Below are positions 1 to 6,425 of a stretch of DNA of 7,947 nucleotides, one piece after another; positions within the stretch are counted from its first letter, which is position 1, and every line of letters begins with the position of its first letter. Source of the stretch: Leptotrichiaceae bacterium (GTDB lineage Bacteria > Fusobacteriota > Fusobacteriia > Fusobacteriales > Leptotrichiaceae). Made by a program: the position numbers and the translations under genes. The DNA is taken from positions 1 to 7,947 of the forward strand of contig JAUNKI010000091.1 in assembly GCA_030532815.1 (NCBI GenBank). The letters run 5' to 3'. Under the pieces are notes generated by a model. It made no database searches. It was given only the letters and a program-made list of their open reading frames with translations, and was not told the DNA's origin.

Positions 1-1200
1 CCTCTTCCACAAATATATAATGAAGTTTTGAATATTTATGAAAAAAATTTTGTTATAGGTTTTACCGACAGCTACATATTTGATTATGATATAAATTCAA
101 AAATAACGAAAAAAGGGGCGGCTGAATTTTCTCTTGATAAAAAAAACAAAAAATTTAAAATAAAAATAAAAAATAATATGAAATGGAGTGACGGTCATTC
201 TTTAAATGCCGATGATATAGTATTCACTTATGAAACTGTCATAAATAAAGATTTTCCCAATAAAAATTACGGCTATGATTTTATGAATATAGTGGGAGGA
301 GAAGAATACCATAACAGTCAGACTTCCACTATTTCAGGTATAAAAAAAATCGATGACAGAACCGTAGAAGTTTCTTTTAAGGAATTTTCACCGGGATTAA
401 GTACTCCTGTTGACGGTATGCTGGCAGTAGCACTACTTCCAAAGCATCATTTGAAGGATATTCCTGTAAAGAATCTGCTGGATTCTGATAAGGTTAAAAT
501 CAATCCTGTTACGTTGGGAGCATATATTCCTGTAAATATAACTGAAAATAAAATTATTTTAAAGGCAAATGTACATTTATATAAGGGAAGAGCGAAAACG
601 AAACAGGCTGTAATAGAAGGAAAGAATATAGGAGAAATTATGCCTTTTATAAAGGCGGGAGCTTATGATCTTGTTTACAATATGCCCAATTATGCATATG
701 AAGGGATAGAAAAACTGAATAATATGAAAATTATGGGAAATATTAAAAATCATGTGGACGTGCTTATATTCAATCTCGGAATTTACGATAAAGTAAAAAA
801 AGAAAATATAACAGATCCTTCCATGAAAATGTCCGATATAAGATTGAGAAAGGCATTGACTTATGCACTTAATATAGAAGAAATAGAGAAAAATTTTCCT
901 TTAACAGTAAAAGCATCTTCAATAATTCCTCCCGAAAAATACGGCAGACGATATTTTAATGCAAAACTGAAAGGTTATGAATATAATCCGGGAAAAGCAA
1001 AGCAGCTGTTGGATGAGGCAGGTTATAAAGATGTGGACGGAGACGGATACAGAGAAGATAAAAACGGAAATTATTTTGAAATAAAAATAGCTGCTGTTCA
1101 AAATATCAGTGAAATATGGTTTTTTGGACAGAATAGGAATAAGAACAAAAATAATAAGAAGGGGAAATATAAAAAGTTTGTTGGAATTTACGGATTCTGA
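1..1200 (+). pseudogene. Peptide ABC transporter substrate-binding protein (SBP_bac_5), 5' part; cut by the window edge and frameshifted
   Basis: This is the front part of an extracellular solute-binding protein of the OppA/DppA family, which captures peptides or similar solutes outside the membrane for an ABC importer. The reading frame is open from base 1, so the TTG at 28 is not a credible start; the true start and any signal peptide lie outside the window. Family features visible are the KWSDG...DDIVFTYE block (from base 181), LPKHHL, RLRKALTYALNIEE, and LLDEAGY followed by an Asp-rich DVDGDGYRED loop (from base 1030). The whole stretch aligns by eye with the intact paralog immediately downstream. 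After about base 1125 homology ends abruptly, the frame becomes an Asn/Lys-rich nonsense tail, and it stops at 1200. Homology continues in the +1 frame, so one extra base in the T6 run at 1120-1125 (or a loss of two bases there) explains the break. I see no other internal stop, so the lesion is recent, phase-variable, or a sequencing error. Confidence 0.85.
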
Positions 1201-1546
1201 TGATAAAAATGTAGATATGTATTTTATGGGAATGTACAATATAAATTATATAAATCCGTCAACCAGATTTGGACGTAAGGCGATTAATTCATTTTCAAGA
1301 TTCAGTTCTGAAGAAAATGATAAACTTCTTGAAAATATTATAAGTAAAAAAGGTGTAGAAGATGAAAATTACAGAATAAAAGCAAATAAAAAATGGCAGG
1401 AATATTATTCGGAACAGTTACCGATAGTTCCATTAATGTATGTTTATGAAGTATATCTTGTAAATAGGAGAATAAAGAAAGTTACCTCGGAAATGGATAT
1501 CAGTGACCTTGAACTTACTGCACCGGAACCGATAAAAAATAAATAA
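1109..1546 (+). pseudogene. Peptide ABC transporter substrate-binding protein, 3' part in the shifted frame
   Basis: This is the C-terminal portion of the preceding binding protein. A GTG at 1109 opens the frame, but no ribosome site precedes it and true homology begins only after the T6 run, so I do not regard it as an independent gene. Matches to the downstream paralog include DRIGIRTK (paralog SKIGIKTK), the KKWQEYYSEQLPIVPL block (paralog NRWQEYFGEQVAEIPL) and VNRRIKKV (paralog VNKRVKNF). Removing one T from the run gives a continuous ...EIWFLDRIGIRTK... reading. The joint region is also about ten residues shorter than in the paralog, in a variable loop, so a second small deletion cannot be excluded. 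The frame ends at TAA 1544-1546, fourteen bases before the next ATG, which implies cotranscription with the paralog. If the shift is real, this lobe is not made in frame with the rest and the protein is likely non-functional. Confidence 0.82.
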
Positions 1547-1560
1547 AAGGAGAAAATGAT

Positions 1561-3429
1561 ATGAAATACGTAAAAAAAGAATATTTTTTAATAATTTCGA
1601 TTTTAATGCTGATTTTCAGCTGCGGAGTAAATAATTTTTCGGATAGTCAGCAGAAAAATATTTATAATTCAGGTTCTCCTCAAGTAAAAGAATATAAGGG
1701 GATGTTTCCCAACAGAATTTTCAATACGGGACAGGCAGTGACAGGAGGAGAGCCGTTAAAAATTGTAATATCGGCAACAAAGGAAGGGTTCGGAGGAATA
1801 TTGAGCGAAGCTGCTGCAAGTAATATAAAAGACAGACTGATAACAAGACTTATAGGTTCCGTTATAGTAGATATAAATGAAGACTTTGAATTTACAAATA
1901 CGGGAATTATAGATGAAATGAGTATAGTCGACGATAGTAAAAAGCAGTTTAAAAAAGTAATATTGAAAATAAAGGAAGGGATAAAATGGAGTGACGGTCA
2001 GCCTTTTACTTCAGAAGATATTGTATATACTTACGAAGTAGTGGCACATAAAGACTATAAAGGGGAAAATCACTGGGGAGAAACAGGACTGGGTAATATA
2101 AAAGGAGCAAGAAATTATTATGAAAAACTGAATGATACAATATCAGGATTAAGGAAAATAGATGACAGAACGGTGGAACTGACTCTTTATAAATTTCCGC
2201 AGGGACTGAATAATGTTGCAGGAATGAGTATAATAAAATTTGCTCTGCCGAAACATCATTTAAGCGGAATACCCGTGAAAGAACTTCCAAATTCTGATAG
2301 AGTAAGAACAAATATAGTGACACTGGGTCCTTATGTTCCTACTGAAATAATACAGGGATTGGGTTTCAAAGCAAAGGCAAATGAATATTATTTCAGAGGA
2401 AAGCCTAAAATAGACAAACTGGTTGTAGATGTCATATCAAGTAAATCAATGCTTGACGGAATAAAAAACGGAGTATATGACATAGCATTGCTGGAAGGGG
2501 GAGAAGGGCACCCTACTTATATGAAATACAGTAATATAGAAATATTGGGGAATATGTCACTGTCTTATACTTTTTTAAACTTTAACTTAGGTCATTGGGA
2601 TAAGGAAAAAAATGAAAATGTTATGAAAAGTGAAATGAAAATGTCGGATAAAAGATTGAGGCAGGCACTTAGATATGCATTAAATATAGAAGAAAGAATA
2701 AAGGATAAAAAAGCGAAGAGAATATATCATTATACATATGAAAAGACAGATATACCTATTCCGCCTATAATAAGAAAATATTCAAATAGAAATATTGAGT
2801 ATACTTATGAACCCGAAAAAGCCAAAAGGCTGCTGGACGAGGCAGGATATATCGATATAAACGGAGACGGGTTTAGAGAGGATAAAAACGGGAATCCTCT
2901 GGAAATAAACTTTTTTACACATAAAAAAGAAGATACAATTAACAAAAAGGAATACAGCAGTCATGATACCATAGAAGGCTATATTGTGTCTCAATGGTCA
3001 AAAATCGGAATAAAAACGAAACTGATAGAAGTGACTAATGAGGAAATAAAAAAAATTGAAGATACGAACGATACACAGGCGGATGTCTATTTAAGAACAA
3101 GAGAGATACTTGATTATTTCAATCCTTTTGAATATTTTTCGAGAACAGGGAAATATTTTGGAGCAAGATTCGTTTCTGAAGAACATGAAGAAATTTTAAG
3201 GGAAACGGTAAGTGAGCAGGCAATGTATGATCAGGCTTATAAAATAATGGCATATAACAGGTGGCAGGAGTACTTCGGCGAACAGGTTGCGGAAATACCG
3301 TTATATAATTATCAGAAAATGGTTCTTGTAAATAAGAGAGTAAAAAATTTTTATATTTTTACAGACGAGAGAAAAAACAGCTTATATTTCACTGAGCTGA
3401 CTGCTACTGTACCTTATACAAGTAAATAG
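1561..3429 (+). CDS. Peptide ABC transporter substrate-binding lipoprotein (SBP_bac_5 family)
   Basis: A 622-residue lipoprotein that should bind oligopeptides or related solutes outside the membrane and deliver them to an ABC permease. Residues 1-20 form a signal peptide (basic KYVKKEY, then a hydrophobic core) ending in the lipobox LIFSC, with Cys21 the predicted lipidated residue. After a linker, the family's first-lobe signature IKWSDGQPFTSEDIVYTYE starts at residue 141. Later come LPKHHL, RLRQALRYALNIEE, and AKRLLDEAGY followed by an Asp-rich DINGDGFRED loop at about 432-441. The WQEYFGEQ...IPL block near the C-terminus closes the fold. The length is in or slightly above the usual 500-620 range. 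AGGAG at 1548-1552, eight bases before the ATG, supports the start. It lies 14 bases after a frameshifted paralog, so the pair looks like a tandem duplication in one transcript. No permease or ATPase gene is visible, so the substrate cannot be named; nickel, haem or sugar-oligomer binding is possible in this family. Confidence 0.92.
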   Translation: MKYVKKEYFLIISILMLIFSCGVNNFSDSQQKNIYNSGSPQVKEYKGMFPNRIFNTGQAVTGGEPLKIVISATKEGFGGILSEAAASNIKDRLITRLIGSVIVDINEDFEFTNTGIIDEMSIVDDSKKQFKKVILKIKEGIKWSDGQPFTSEDIVYTYEVVAHKDYKGENHWGETGLGNIKGARNYYEKLNDTISGLRKIDDRTVELTLYKFPQGLNNVAGMSIIKFALPKHHLSGIPVKELPNSDRVRTNIVTLGPYVPTEIIQGLGFKAKANEYYFRGKPKIDKLVVDVISSKSMLDGIKNGVYDIALLEGGEGHPTYMKYSNIEILGNMSLSYTFLNFNLGHWDKEKNENVMKSEMKMSDKRLRQALRYALNIEERIKDKKAKRIYHYTYEKTDIPIPPIIRKYSNRNIEYTYEPEKAKRLLDEAGYIDINGDGFREDKNGNPLEINFFTHKKEDTINKKEYSSHDTIEGYIVSQWSKIGIKTKLIEVTNEEIKKIEDTNDTQADVYLRTREILDYFNPFEYFSRTGKYFGARFVSEEHEEILRETVSEQAMYDQAYKIMAYNRWQEYFGEQVAEIPLYNYQKMVLVNKRVKNFYIFTDERKNSLYFTELTATVPYTSK

Positions 3430-3482
3430 AAAATATGAAAAAATTAAAATAAAATTTTAGGATTTCTATTATTTTTTAATAT

Positions 3483-3510
3483 TTGAAATAAAATTATAAT
3501 AAAATAAAGT
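3483..3510 (+). promoter_or_regulatory. Possible promoter for the 209-aa lipoprotein gene
   Basis: TTGAAA at 3483-3488 and TAAAGT at 3505-3510 are separated by 16 bases and lie 30 bases before the ATG. The -35 matches consensus at five of six positions, the -10 at four. A TATAAT at 3495-3500 is an alternative -10 but lacks a good -35. The surrounding 111-base gap is almost pure A/T, so chance matches are expected. Confidence 0.3.
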
Positions 3511-3540
3511 AAAAACTTAAAATTATAAGGAGGAAATATA

Positions 3541-4170
3541 ATGAAAAAATATACGGTAATTTTATTAGGGATAATTTTACTTATAACAGCCTGCGGAGGA
3601 GAAAACAAAAATCAGGAACAAAATCAGAATCAGTTTTCAGGACTGACAACGGAGCAGAATAATCAGAATACTCAAAATACCAATACAATTTCCAATAATA
3701 TGCAGTCTGCAGATTCTCCCCAAGGAACATTTGAAAATCTTATGAAAATGATACAGTCCGGAAGTATGGAAGAATTTCAGAAAGCTGTTCCCGAAGGAAA
3801 TGCCGAACAGTTTGCCATGTTTCTTGAAGGATACAAAAATCTGACGTATACAATAAACGGAAGTAATATAAACGGAAGTCTGTCTACAATCAATATTTCG
3901 GCAAAATATCCCAATCTGGCTCCGATTGTAGCTGAATTTCAAAATGAAATTCCTAAAATAGCCGAAAATTTTAAAAATAAAAGTCAGGAAGAAGCGGCTC
4001 AGGCTCTTATAACGGAAATGATAAAGCATATAAATTCAAGGATTGCAGGAGGAAATGTTCAGTATATAGAAAAAACAATGGATATCAAATATCAAAAAAA
4101 TGGAAACAGCTGGATGATGACTGAGGATAATACTGATTTTGCTTCAATGCTGACGTTGGGAATGAATTAA
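3541..4170 (+). CDS. Lipoprotein of unknown function with an Asn/Gln-rich linker
   Basis: I do not recognise a specific family. The 209-residue product starts with a short signal peptide ending in LITAC, giving a predicted lipidated Cys18, so it should be anchored on the outside of a membrane. Residues about 20-57 are low-complexity and rich in Asn, Gln and Thr, like a flexible tether. The rest, from about residue 60, begins with SPQGTFENLMKMIQSGSMEEFQKAVPEG. This layout, a helix-rich start with a 'short-term per-residue count' feel followed by alternating strands (LTYTINGSNINGSLSTINISAKYP) and a final WMMTEDN strand, recalls small NTF2-like domains such as DUF4878/DUF5105 found in bacterial lipoproteins; that is a weak inference. 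AAGGAGG at 3527-3533, seven bases before the ATG, supports the start. The 111-base gap from the binding-protein gene could hold its own promoter, so co-function with the uptake genes is not established. No catalytic motif is visible. Confidence 0.85.
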   Translation: MKKYTVILLGIILLITACGGENKNQEQNQNQFSGLTTEQNNQNTQNTNTISNNMQSADSPQGTFENLMKMIQSGSMEEFQKAVPEGNAEQFAMFLEGYKNLTYTINGSNINGSLSTINISAKYPNLAPIVAEFQNEIPKIAENFKNKSQEEAAQALITEMIKHINSRIAGGNVQYIEKTMDIKYQKNGNSWMMTEDNTDFASMLTLGMN

Positions 4171-4183
4171 TTTACGCTTTTTT
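4171..4183 (+). repeat. Short direct repeat just after a stop codon (copy 1)
   Basis: TTTACGCTTTTTT begins at the base after the lipoprotein stop codon. The identical 13-mer occurs at 7729-7741, six bases after the rarA stop. The T run suggests a role in 3' ends, but no stable hairpin precedes it here, so I do not call a terminator. Confidence 0.35.
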
Positions 4184-4479
4184 CTCAGGACTGTCTTATA
4201 AGGTACAGAAATACGTTTAATTATAAATTTTATATATTTTTCTATTTTTATAAAATTAGTAAAAATAATGTCTTTTAATTTTTAAAAATATGTAATACTT
4301 ATAGTTAGAAAATTATTTTTAACTTGTAAGATAGCCCTGAACTTAAAAAAATGTACAACTTTAAGCATAACGAATAATTTTGGATATTAAAAATAATTAA
4401 TAGTATGAGTGTGAGAGCGGCAATAAGCCCTCAATGAAGAAAAGTTGAGTATAAGATAATTTATTTTAGGAGTTTTTTA

Positions 4480-4504
4480 TCAAACTTTTTAGAAAAAGTT
4501 TGAG
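4480..4504. repeat. Short palindrome with a TTTTTAGAAAAA core
   Basis: TCAAACTTTTT and AAAAAGTTTGA form a perfect or near-perfect inverted repeat of about 11-bp arms around a central AG (coordinates good to one base). It is not followed by a T run, so it is not a standard terminator on the + strand. A second palindrome with the same TTTTTAGAAAAA core is at 7734-7753, which suggests a dispersed family. Confidence 0.5.
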
Positions 4505-4521
4505 GTAGACTGACATTAATA

Positions 4522-4550
4522 TTGACAAATAGAGTATTTTATAATACAAT
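4522..4550 (+). promoter_or_regulatory. Sigma-70-type promoter of the TrxB/AhpF-like gene
   Basis: A perfect TTGACA at 4522-4527 is followed after 17 bases by TACAAT at 4545-4550 (five of six consensus). Transcription would start near 4557, giving a leader of about 56 bases. A perfect TATAAT at 4540-4545 lies only 12 bases from the -35, too close to be its partner. This is the best promoter in the window and shows that the reductase gene starts its own transcript. Confidence 0.75.
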
Positions 4551-4600
4551 AAATTATAATTGTAATGATTACAAGATTAAATGGATTATTATAAAATACT
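4533..4600. repeat. Outer 14-bp inverted repeat, centred on the operator
   Basis: AGTATTTTATAATA (4533-4546) is the perfect reverse complement of TATTATAAAATACT (4587-4600). Its midpoint (4566.5) nearly coincides with the centre of the 15-bp operator (4567). The left arm overlaps the -10 region and the right arm ends three bases before the AGGAGG ribosome site. Because the left arm lies upstream of the predicted transcription start, the pair would act as DNA rather than as an RNA hairpin. Confidence 0.55.
4560..4574. promoter_or_regulatory. PerR/Fur-family-like operator (15-bp 7-1-7 palindrome)
   Basis: TTGTAATGATTACAA is a perfect 7-1-7 palindrome ten bases after the -10, covering the predicted start of transcription. 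Bacillus PerR boxes have consensus TTATAATNATTATAA and Zur boxes TCGTAATNATTACGA. This site differs from each by one symmetric position, so it clearly has the family architecture but the exact regulator is open. PerR is favoured because the gene downstream is a thiol-redox flavoprotein. A repressor bound here would block RNA polymerase. The regulator gene itself is not in the window. Confidence 0.6.
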
Positions 4601-4612
4601 ATAGGAGGAAAA

Positions 4613-5593
4613 ATGGATTTCAGTTTAAATTTAGGAACGTTGGATGAAGGGAAACTAAGAAAAATAGATGAAAATGAATTATATGATGTAATTGTAGTAG
4701 GAACAGGACCTGCAGCAGTTTCAGCTGCAATTTATGCAGTAAGAAAAGGTCTTGCTGTAGGAATAATAGGACTCAAGACAGGTGGGCAGGTATTAGATAC
4801 AAATGAAATTGAAAATATAATAGGAACTCCGAAAACTACAGGTGCAAAATTTGCAGAATCTCTTGAAAAACATATGAAAGAATATGAAATAGCTTTTAAG
4901 GAAGGACATCTTGTAAAAGAAATAAAAGAGGATGGGAAAGATAAAATAGTAACAGCCGACGACGGAAAAAGCTACAAGACAAAAACTGTAATAATAGCAA
5001 CAGGTGCAGAATGGAAAAATCTTAATATTCCGGGAGAAGCTGAATATACAGGTAAAGGAGTACATTATTGTTCTACATGTGACGGTCCTTTTTATAAAAA
5101 CCTTGATGTGGCAGTTATAGGAGGAGGAAATTCAGGAGTGGAAGCCGCTCTTGACTTGGCAGGAATAGCTAAAAATGTTACTTTAATAGAATATATGCCT
5201 GAACTGAAAGCGGATAAAGTACTACAGGATAAACTGTCAGAAAGAGAAAATATAAAAGTTATTACAAATGCTGCCACTACAGAAGTTACAGGTACGCAGT
5301 TTGCAGAAAATCTGAAATATCTTGATAGAGAAACAAATGAGGAATGTGATCTGAAAATAGACGGAGTATTTATAGAAATAGGACTTGCTCCGAAAAGCGG
5401 ATTAGTTAAAGATTTGGTAGAGACAAATAAAATGGGAGAAATTGTTATTGATGAATATAATATGACAAGTAAAAAAGGAATTTTCGCAGCGGGAGATGTT
5501 ACCGAAGTTAAACAGAAACAGATTGTTGTGGCTGTAGGAGAAGGTGCAAAAGCTGCATTGGGAGCATTTGAATACATAATTAAGGAATATTAA
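4613..5593 (+). CDS. trxB: Thioredoxin-reductase-like flavoprotein disulfide reductase, AhpF-type (likely NADH-dependent)
   Basis: This cytoplasmic FAD enzyme passes electrons from NAD(P)H through a redox disulfide to a thioredoxin, glutaredoxin-like or peroxiredoxin partner. Visible parts are an FAD-binding GTGPAA at residues 30-35, a second dinucleotide site GGGNSG at 170-175, the active-site pair C153-S-T-C156 followed by D157, and the C-terminal FAD motif GIFAAGD at 289-295. Its 326 residues fit TrxB (about 310-330) and lack the two N-terminal thioredoxin folds of AhpF (about 520). Classic NADPH-dependent TrxB has an HRRxxxR stretch after the second site. Here the equivalent is IEYMPELKADK (192-202), like the LEFAPEMKADQ of E. 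coli AhpF, and the C-terminal half generally reads like AhpF. NADH use is therefore likely, as in the short Clostridium pasteurianum Cp34 type. Residues 1-23 are an extra N-terminal segment before the FAD strand. AGGAGG at 4603-4608 supports the ATG, though spacing is only four bases. The upstream operator suggests peroxide or metal control. The symbol trxB is by fold; function may be AhpF-like. Confidence 0.9.
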   Translation: MDFSLNLGTLDEGKLRKIDENELYDVIVVGTGPAAVSAAIYAVRKGLAVGIIGLKTGGQVLDTNEIENIIGTPKTTGAKFAESLEKHMKEYEIAFKEGHLVKEIKEDGKDKIVTADDGKSYKTKTVIIATGAEWKNLNIPGEAEYTGKGVHYCSTCDGPFYKNLDVAVIGGGNSGVEAALDLAGIAKNVTLIEYMPELKADKVLQDKLSERENIKVITNAATTEVTGTQFAENLKYLDRETNEECDLKIDGVFIEIGLAPKSGLVKDLVETNKMGEIVIDEYNMTSKKGIFAAGDVTEVKQKQIVVAVGEGAKAALGAFEYIIKEY

Positions 5594-5657
5594 TTTGTAA
5601 GAATTGCAAAATTTTGAACGGTTTTTTATATGGAAATTATCTTTTTTTAAAATAGGC

Positions 5658-5686
5658 TTGCATTTTATATATTAATAGAGTATTAT
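5658..5686 (+). promoter_or_regulatory. Possible promoter of the membrane-protein gene
   Basis: TTGCAT at 5658-5663 and TATTAT at 5681-5686 are 17 bases apart. The -10 matches consensus at five of six positions, the -35 only at its first three. Transcription would start near 5693, about 31 bases before the ATG. ATTATTA (5682-5688) and TAATAAT (5692-5698) form a 7-3-7 palindrome across the -10, but it is A/T-only. Confidence 0.4.
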
Positions 5687-5708
5687 TAATGTAATAATGA
5701 AAATTTTG

Positions 5709-5717
5709 AAAGGAGAG
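5709..5717 (+). promoter_or_regulatory. Ribosome binding site that sets the membrane-protein start at 5724
   Basis: AAAGGAGAG lies eight bases (from AGGAG) before the ATG at 5724. An in-frame ATG at 5697 sits upstream of this site, has no ribosome site of its own, and would place the Shine-Dalgarno inside the coding region. The start at 5724 is therefore preferred. Confidence 0.8.
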
Positions 5718-5723
5718 ACGCAT

Positions 5724-6419
5724 ATGGAACAACTGAAGAAAGAGCTGTCAGAGGGCTATTTGGAAACAGGTGAATACTTCAGTAAAGCTTTTGAAGTATT
5801 AAAAAAAATAATAAGAAAAGAAGCAGTATTAATAATAGGGATTAGTATACTTTATTTTGCCAGTGGAGCTTTTAACATATTAATGCCTAATTTGCCGTTA
5901 GACTTGCTGATAGGTACAATTGGAGGTGCTTTTTCCCTTTTATTAATAAGAAAAATTGCGTTTTTTATTGATCCTGCTCAGGAAATAGAAAACAGTTCAA
6001 TAAAACTCATTATATTAGCTATAATATTCAGTGTACCCATAACGGGAATTGTATTTTTGATTGTTTTTTTTATATTTCCTTATTTTATAACTTCATACGT
6101 TATTGAAAAAATGACTTTAAATGAGTTGTATAATCATAACTTAAAAATAACTTCAGGAAATAGAGGCAGAATATTTTTGCCGATAATAATTTTAATCTTT
6201 ATTTCTTATATGTGCTTTCATATGTGCTCTTTTATTTTAAATTTTCTCCCTATTATGCCTGAAGTCAAATTAGTTATTCTATGTATTTTAATAGGAATAT
6301 CTGTTCTATTTTCAAATACAATGATGACTATTGTTTATTTGAATGTAAAATATATAAGAACAGAAAATCAAGATTATAAAAACCGAAATGAGAATGATGA
6401 TTTGAAAAAAATTGAATAA
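5724..6419 (+). CDS. Multi-pass membrane protein of unknown function
   Basis: I do not recognise this 231-residue protein. Residues 1-33 are a charged, probably amphipathic cytoplasmic head (MEQLKKELSEGYLETGEYF...). Hydrophobic stretches follow at about 34-54, 58-75, 93-127 (long enough for two helices, with Pro at 105 and 119), 152-175 and 184-205, suggesting five or six membrane helices. The last 20 or so residues are a polar Asn/Asp/Lys-rich tail. The helix near 165 carries a Cys-rich patch, MCFHMCSF. No transporter, protease or signalling motif is evident. The general layout, a short soluble head followed by closely packed hydrophobic helices, recalls uncharacterised DUF975/YciC-like membrane proteins, but this is resemblance in shape only. 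It sits 130 bases after the reductase gene with a possible promoter of its own, and a strong terminator follows it, so it is probably a single-gene unit. The alternative upstream start (5697) would add nine residues. Confidence 0.78.
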   Translation: MEQLKKELSEGYLETGEYFSKAFEVLKKIIRKEAVLIIGISILYFASGAFNILMPNLPLDLLIGTIGGAFSLLLIRKIAFFIDPAQEIENSSIKLIILAIIFSVPITGIVFLIVFFIFPYFITSYVIEKMTLNELYNHNLKITSGNRGRIFLPIIILIFISYMCFHMCSFILNFLPIMPEVKLVILCILIGISVLFSNTMMTIVYLNVKYIRTENQDYKNRNENDDLKKIE

Positions 6420-6425
6420 ACTTTA

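Larger units (their letters stand above)
4171..4612. other. 442-base gene-free region with inverted repeats and the leader of the next gene
   Basis: No ORF of meaningful length is present on either strand. Reading left to right, I see the TTTACGCTTTTTT repeat and then an A/T-only inverted repeat (AATTTTATA 4226-4234 with TATAAAATT 4249-4257). The one G/C-richer patch is around 4411-4448. There GAG-c-GGC (4415-4421) can pair with GCC-CTC (4427-4432), and the same CTCAA (4430-4434) can instead pair with the TTGAG about ten bases downstream. A T/A-rich palindrome lies at about 4480-4504, and the promoter and operator fill 4522-4600. The G/C-richer patch could be a small RNA, a leader structure or the decayed end of a mobile element. 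I recognise no riboswitch or transposon family. Confidence 0.55.

Noticed and set aside
28..30. TTG at 28 as the start of the first binding protein
   Set aside because: The frame is open to base 1 with no ribosome site, and the N-terminal lobe would be incomplete. The gene simply enters from outside the window.
1109..1111. GTG at 1109 as the start of a separate 145-residue gene
   Set aside because: There is no ribosome site and the product is only the C-terminal part of a binding protein whose front part lies just upstream in another frame.
3637..4029. Minus-strand ORF of 130 codons opposite the lipoprotein gene
   Set aside because: It is Phe/Tyr/Ile-rich antisense reading of an A/T-rich gene, has no ribosome site and resembles no family. 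The same applies to the other minus-strand ORFs (919-1239, 2006-2323, 2782-2994, 4793-5065, 5092-5577, 6328-6558, 6931-7131).
4226..4257. Inverted repeat AATTTTATA / TATAAAATT as a terminator of the lipoprotein gene
   Set aside because: The stem is A/T-only with a 14-base loop and no following T run, so it would be too weak, and such repeats are expected by chance here.
4405..4437. Short peptide ORF starting ATG at 4405, considered as a leader peptide or a transposase remnant
   Set aside because: It has only about ten codons, no ribosome site and no recognisable similarity.
4588..4593. TATAAT on the minus strand in the right arm of the outer repeat, as a divergent promoter
   Set aside because: No matching -35 element is found at the right distance (the sequence there reads CCATTT), and no gene lies on the minus strand.
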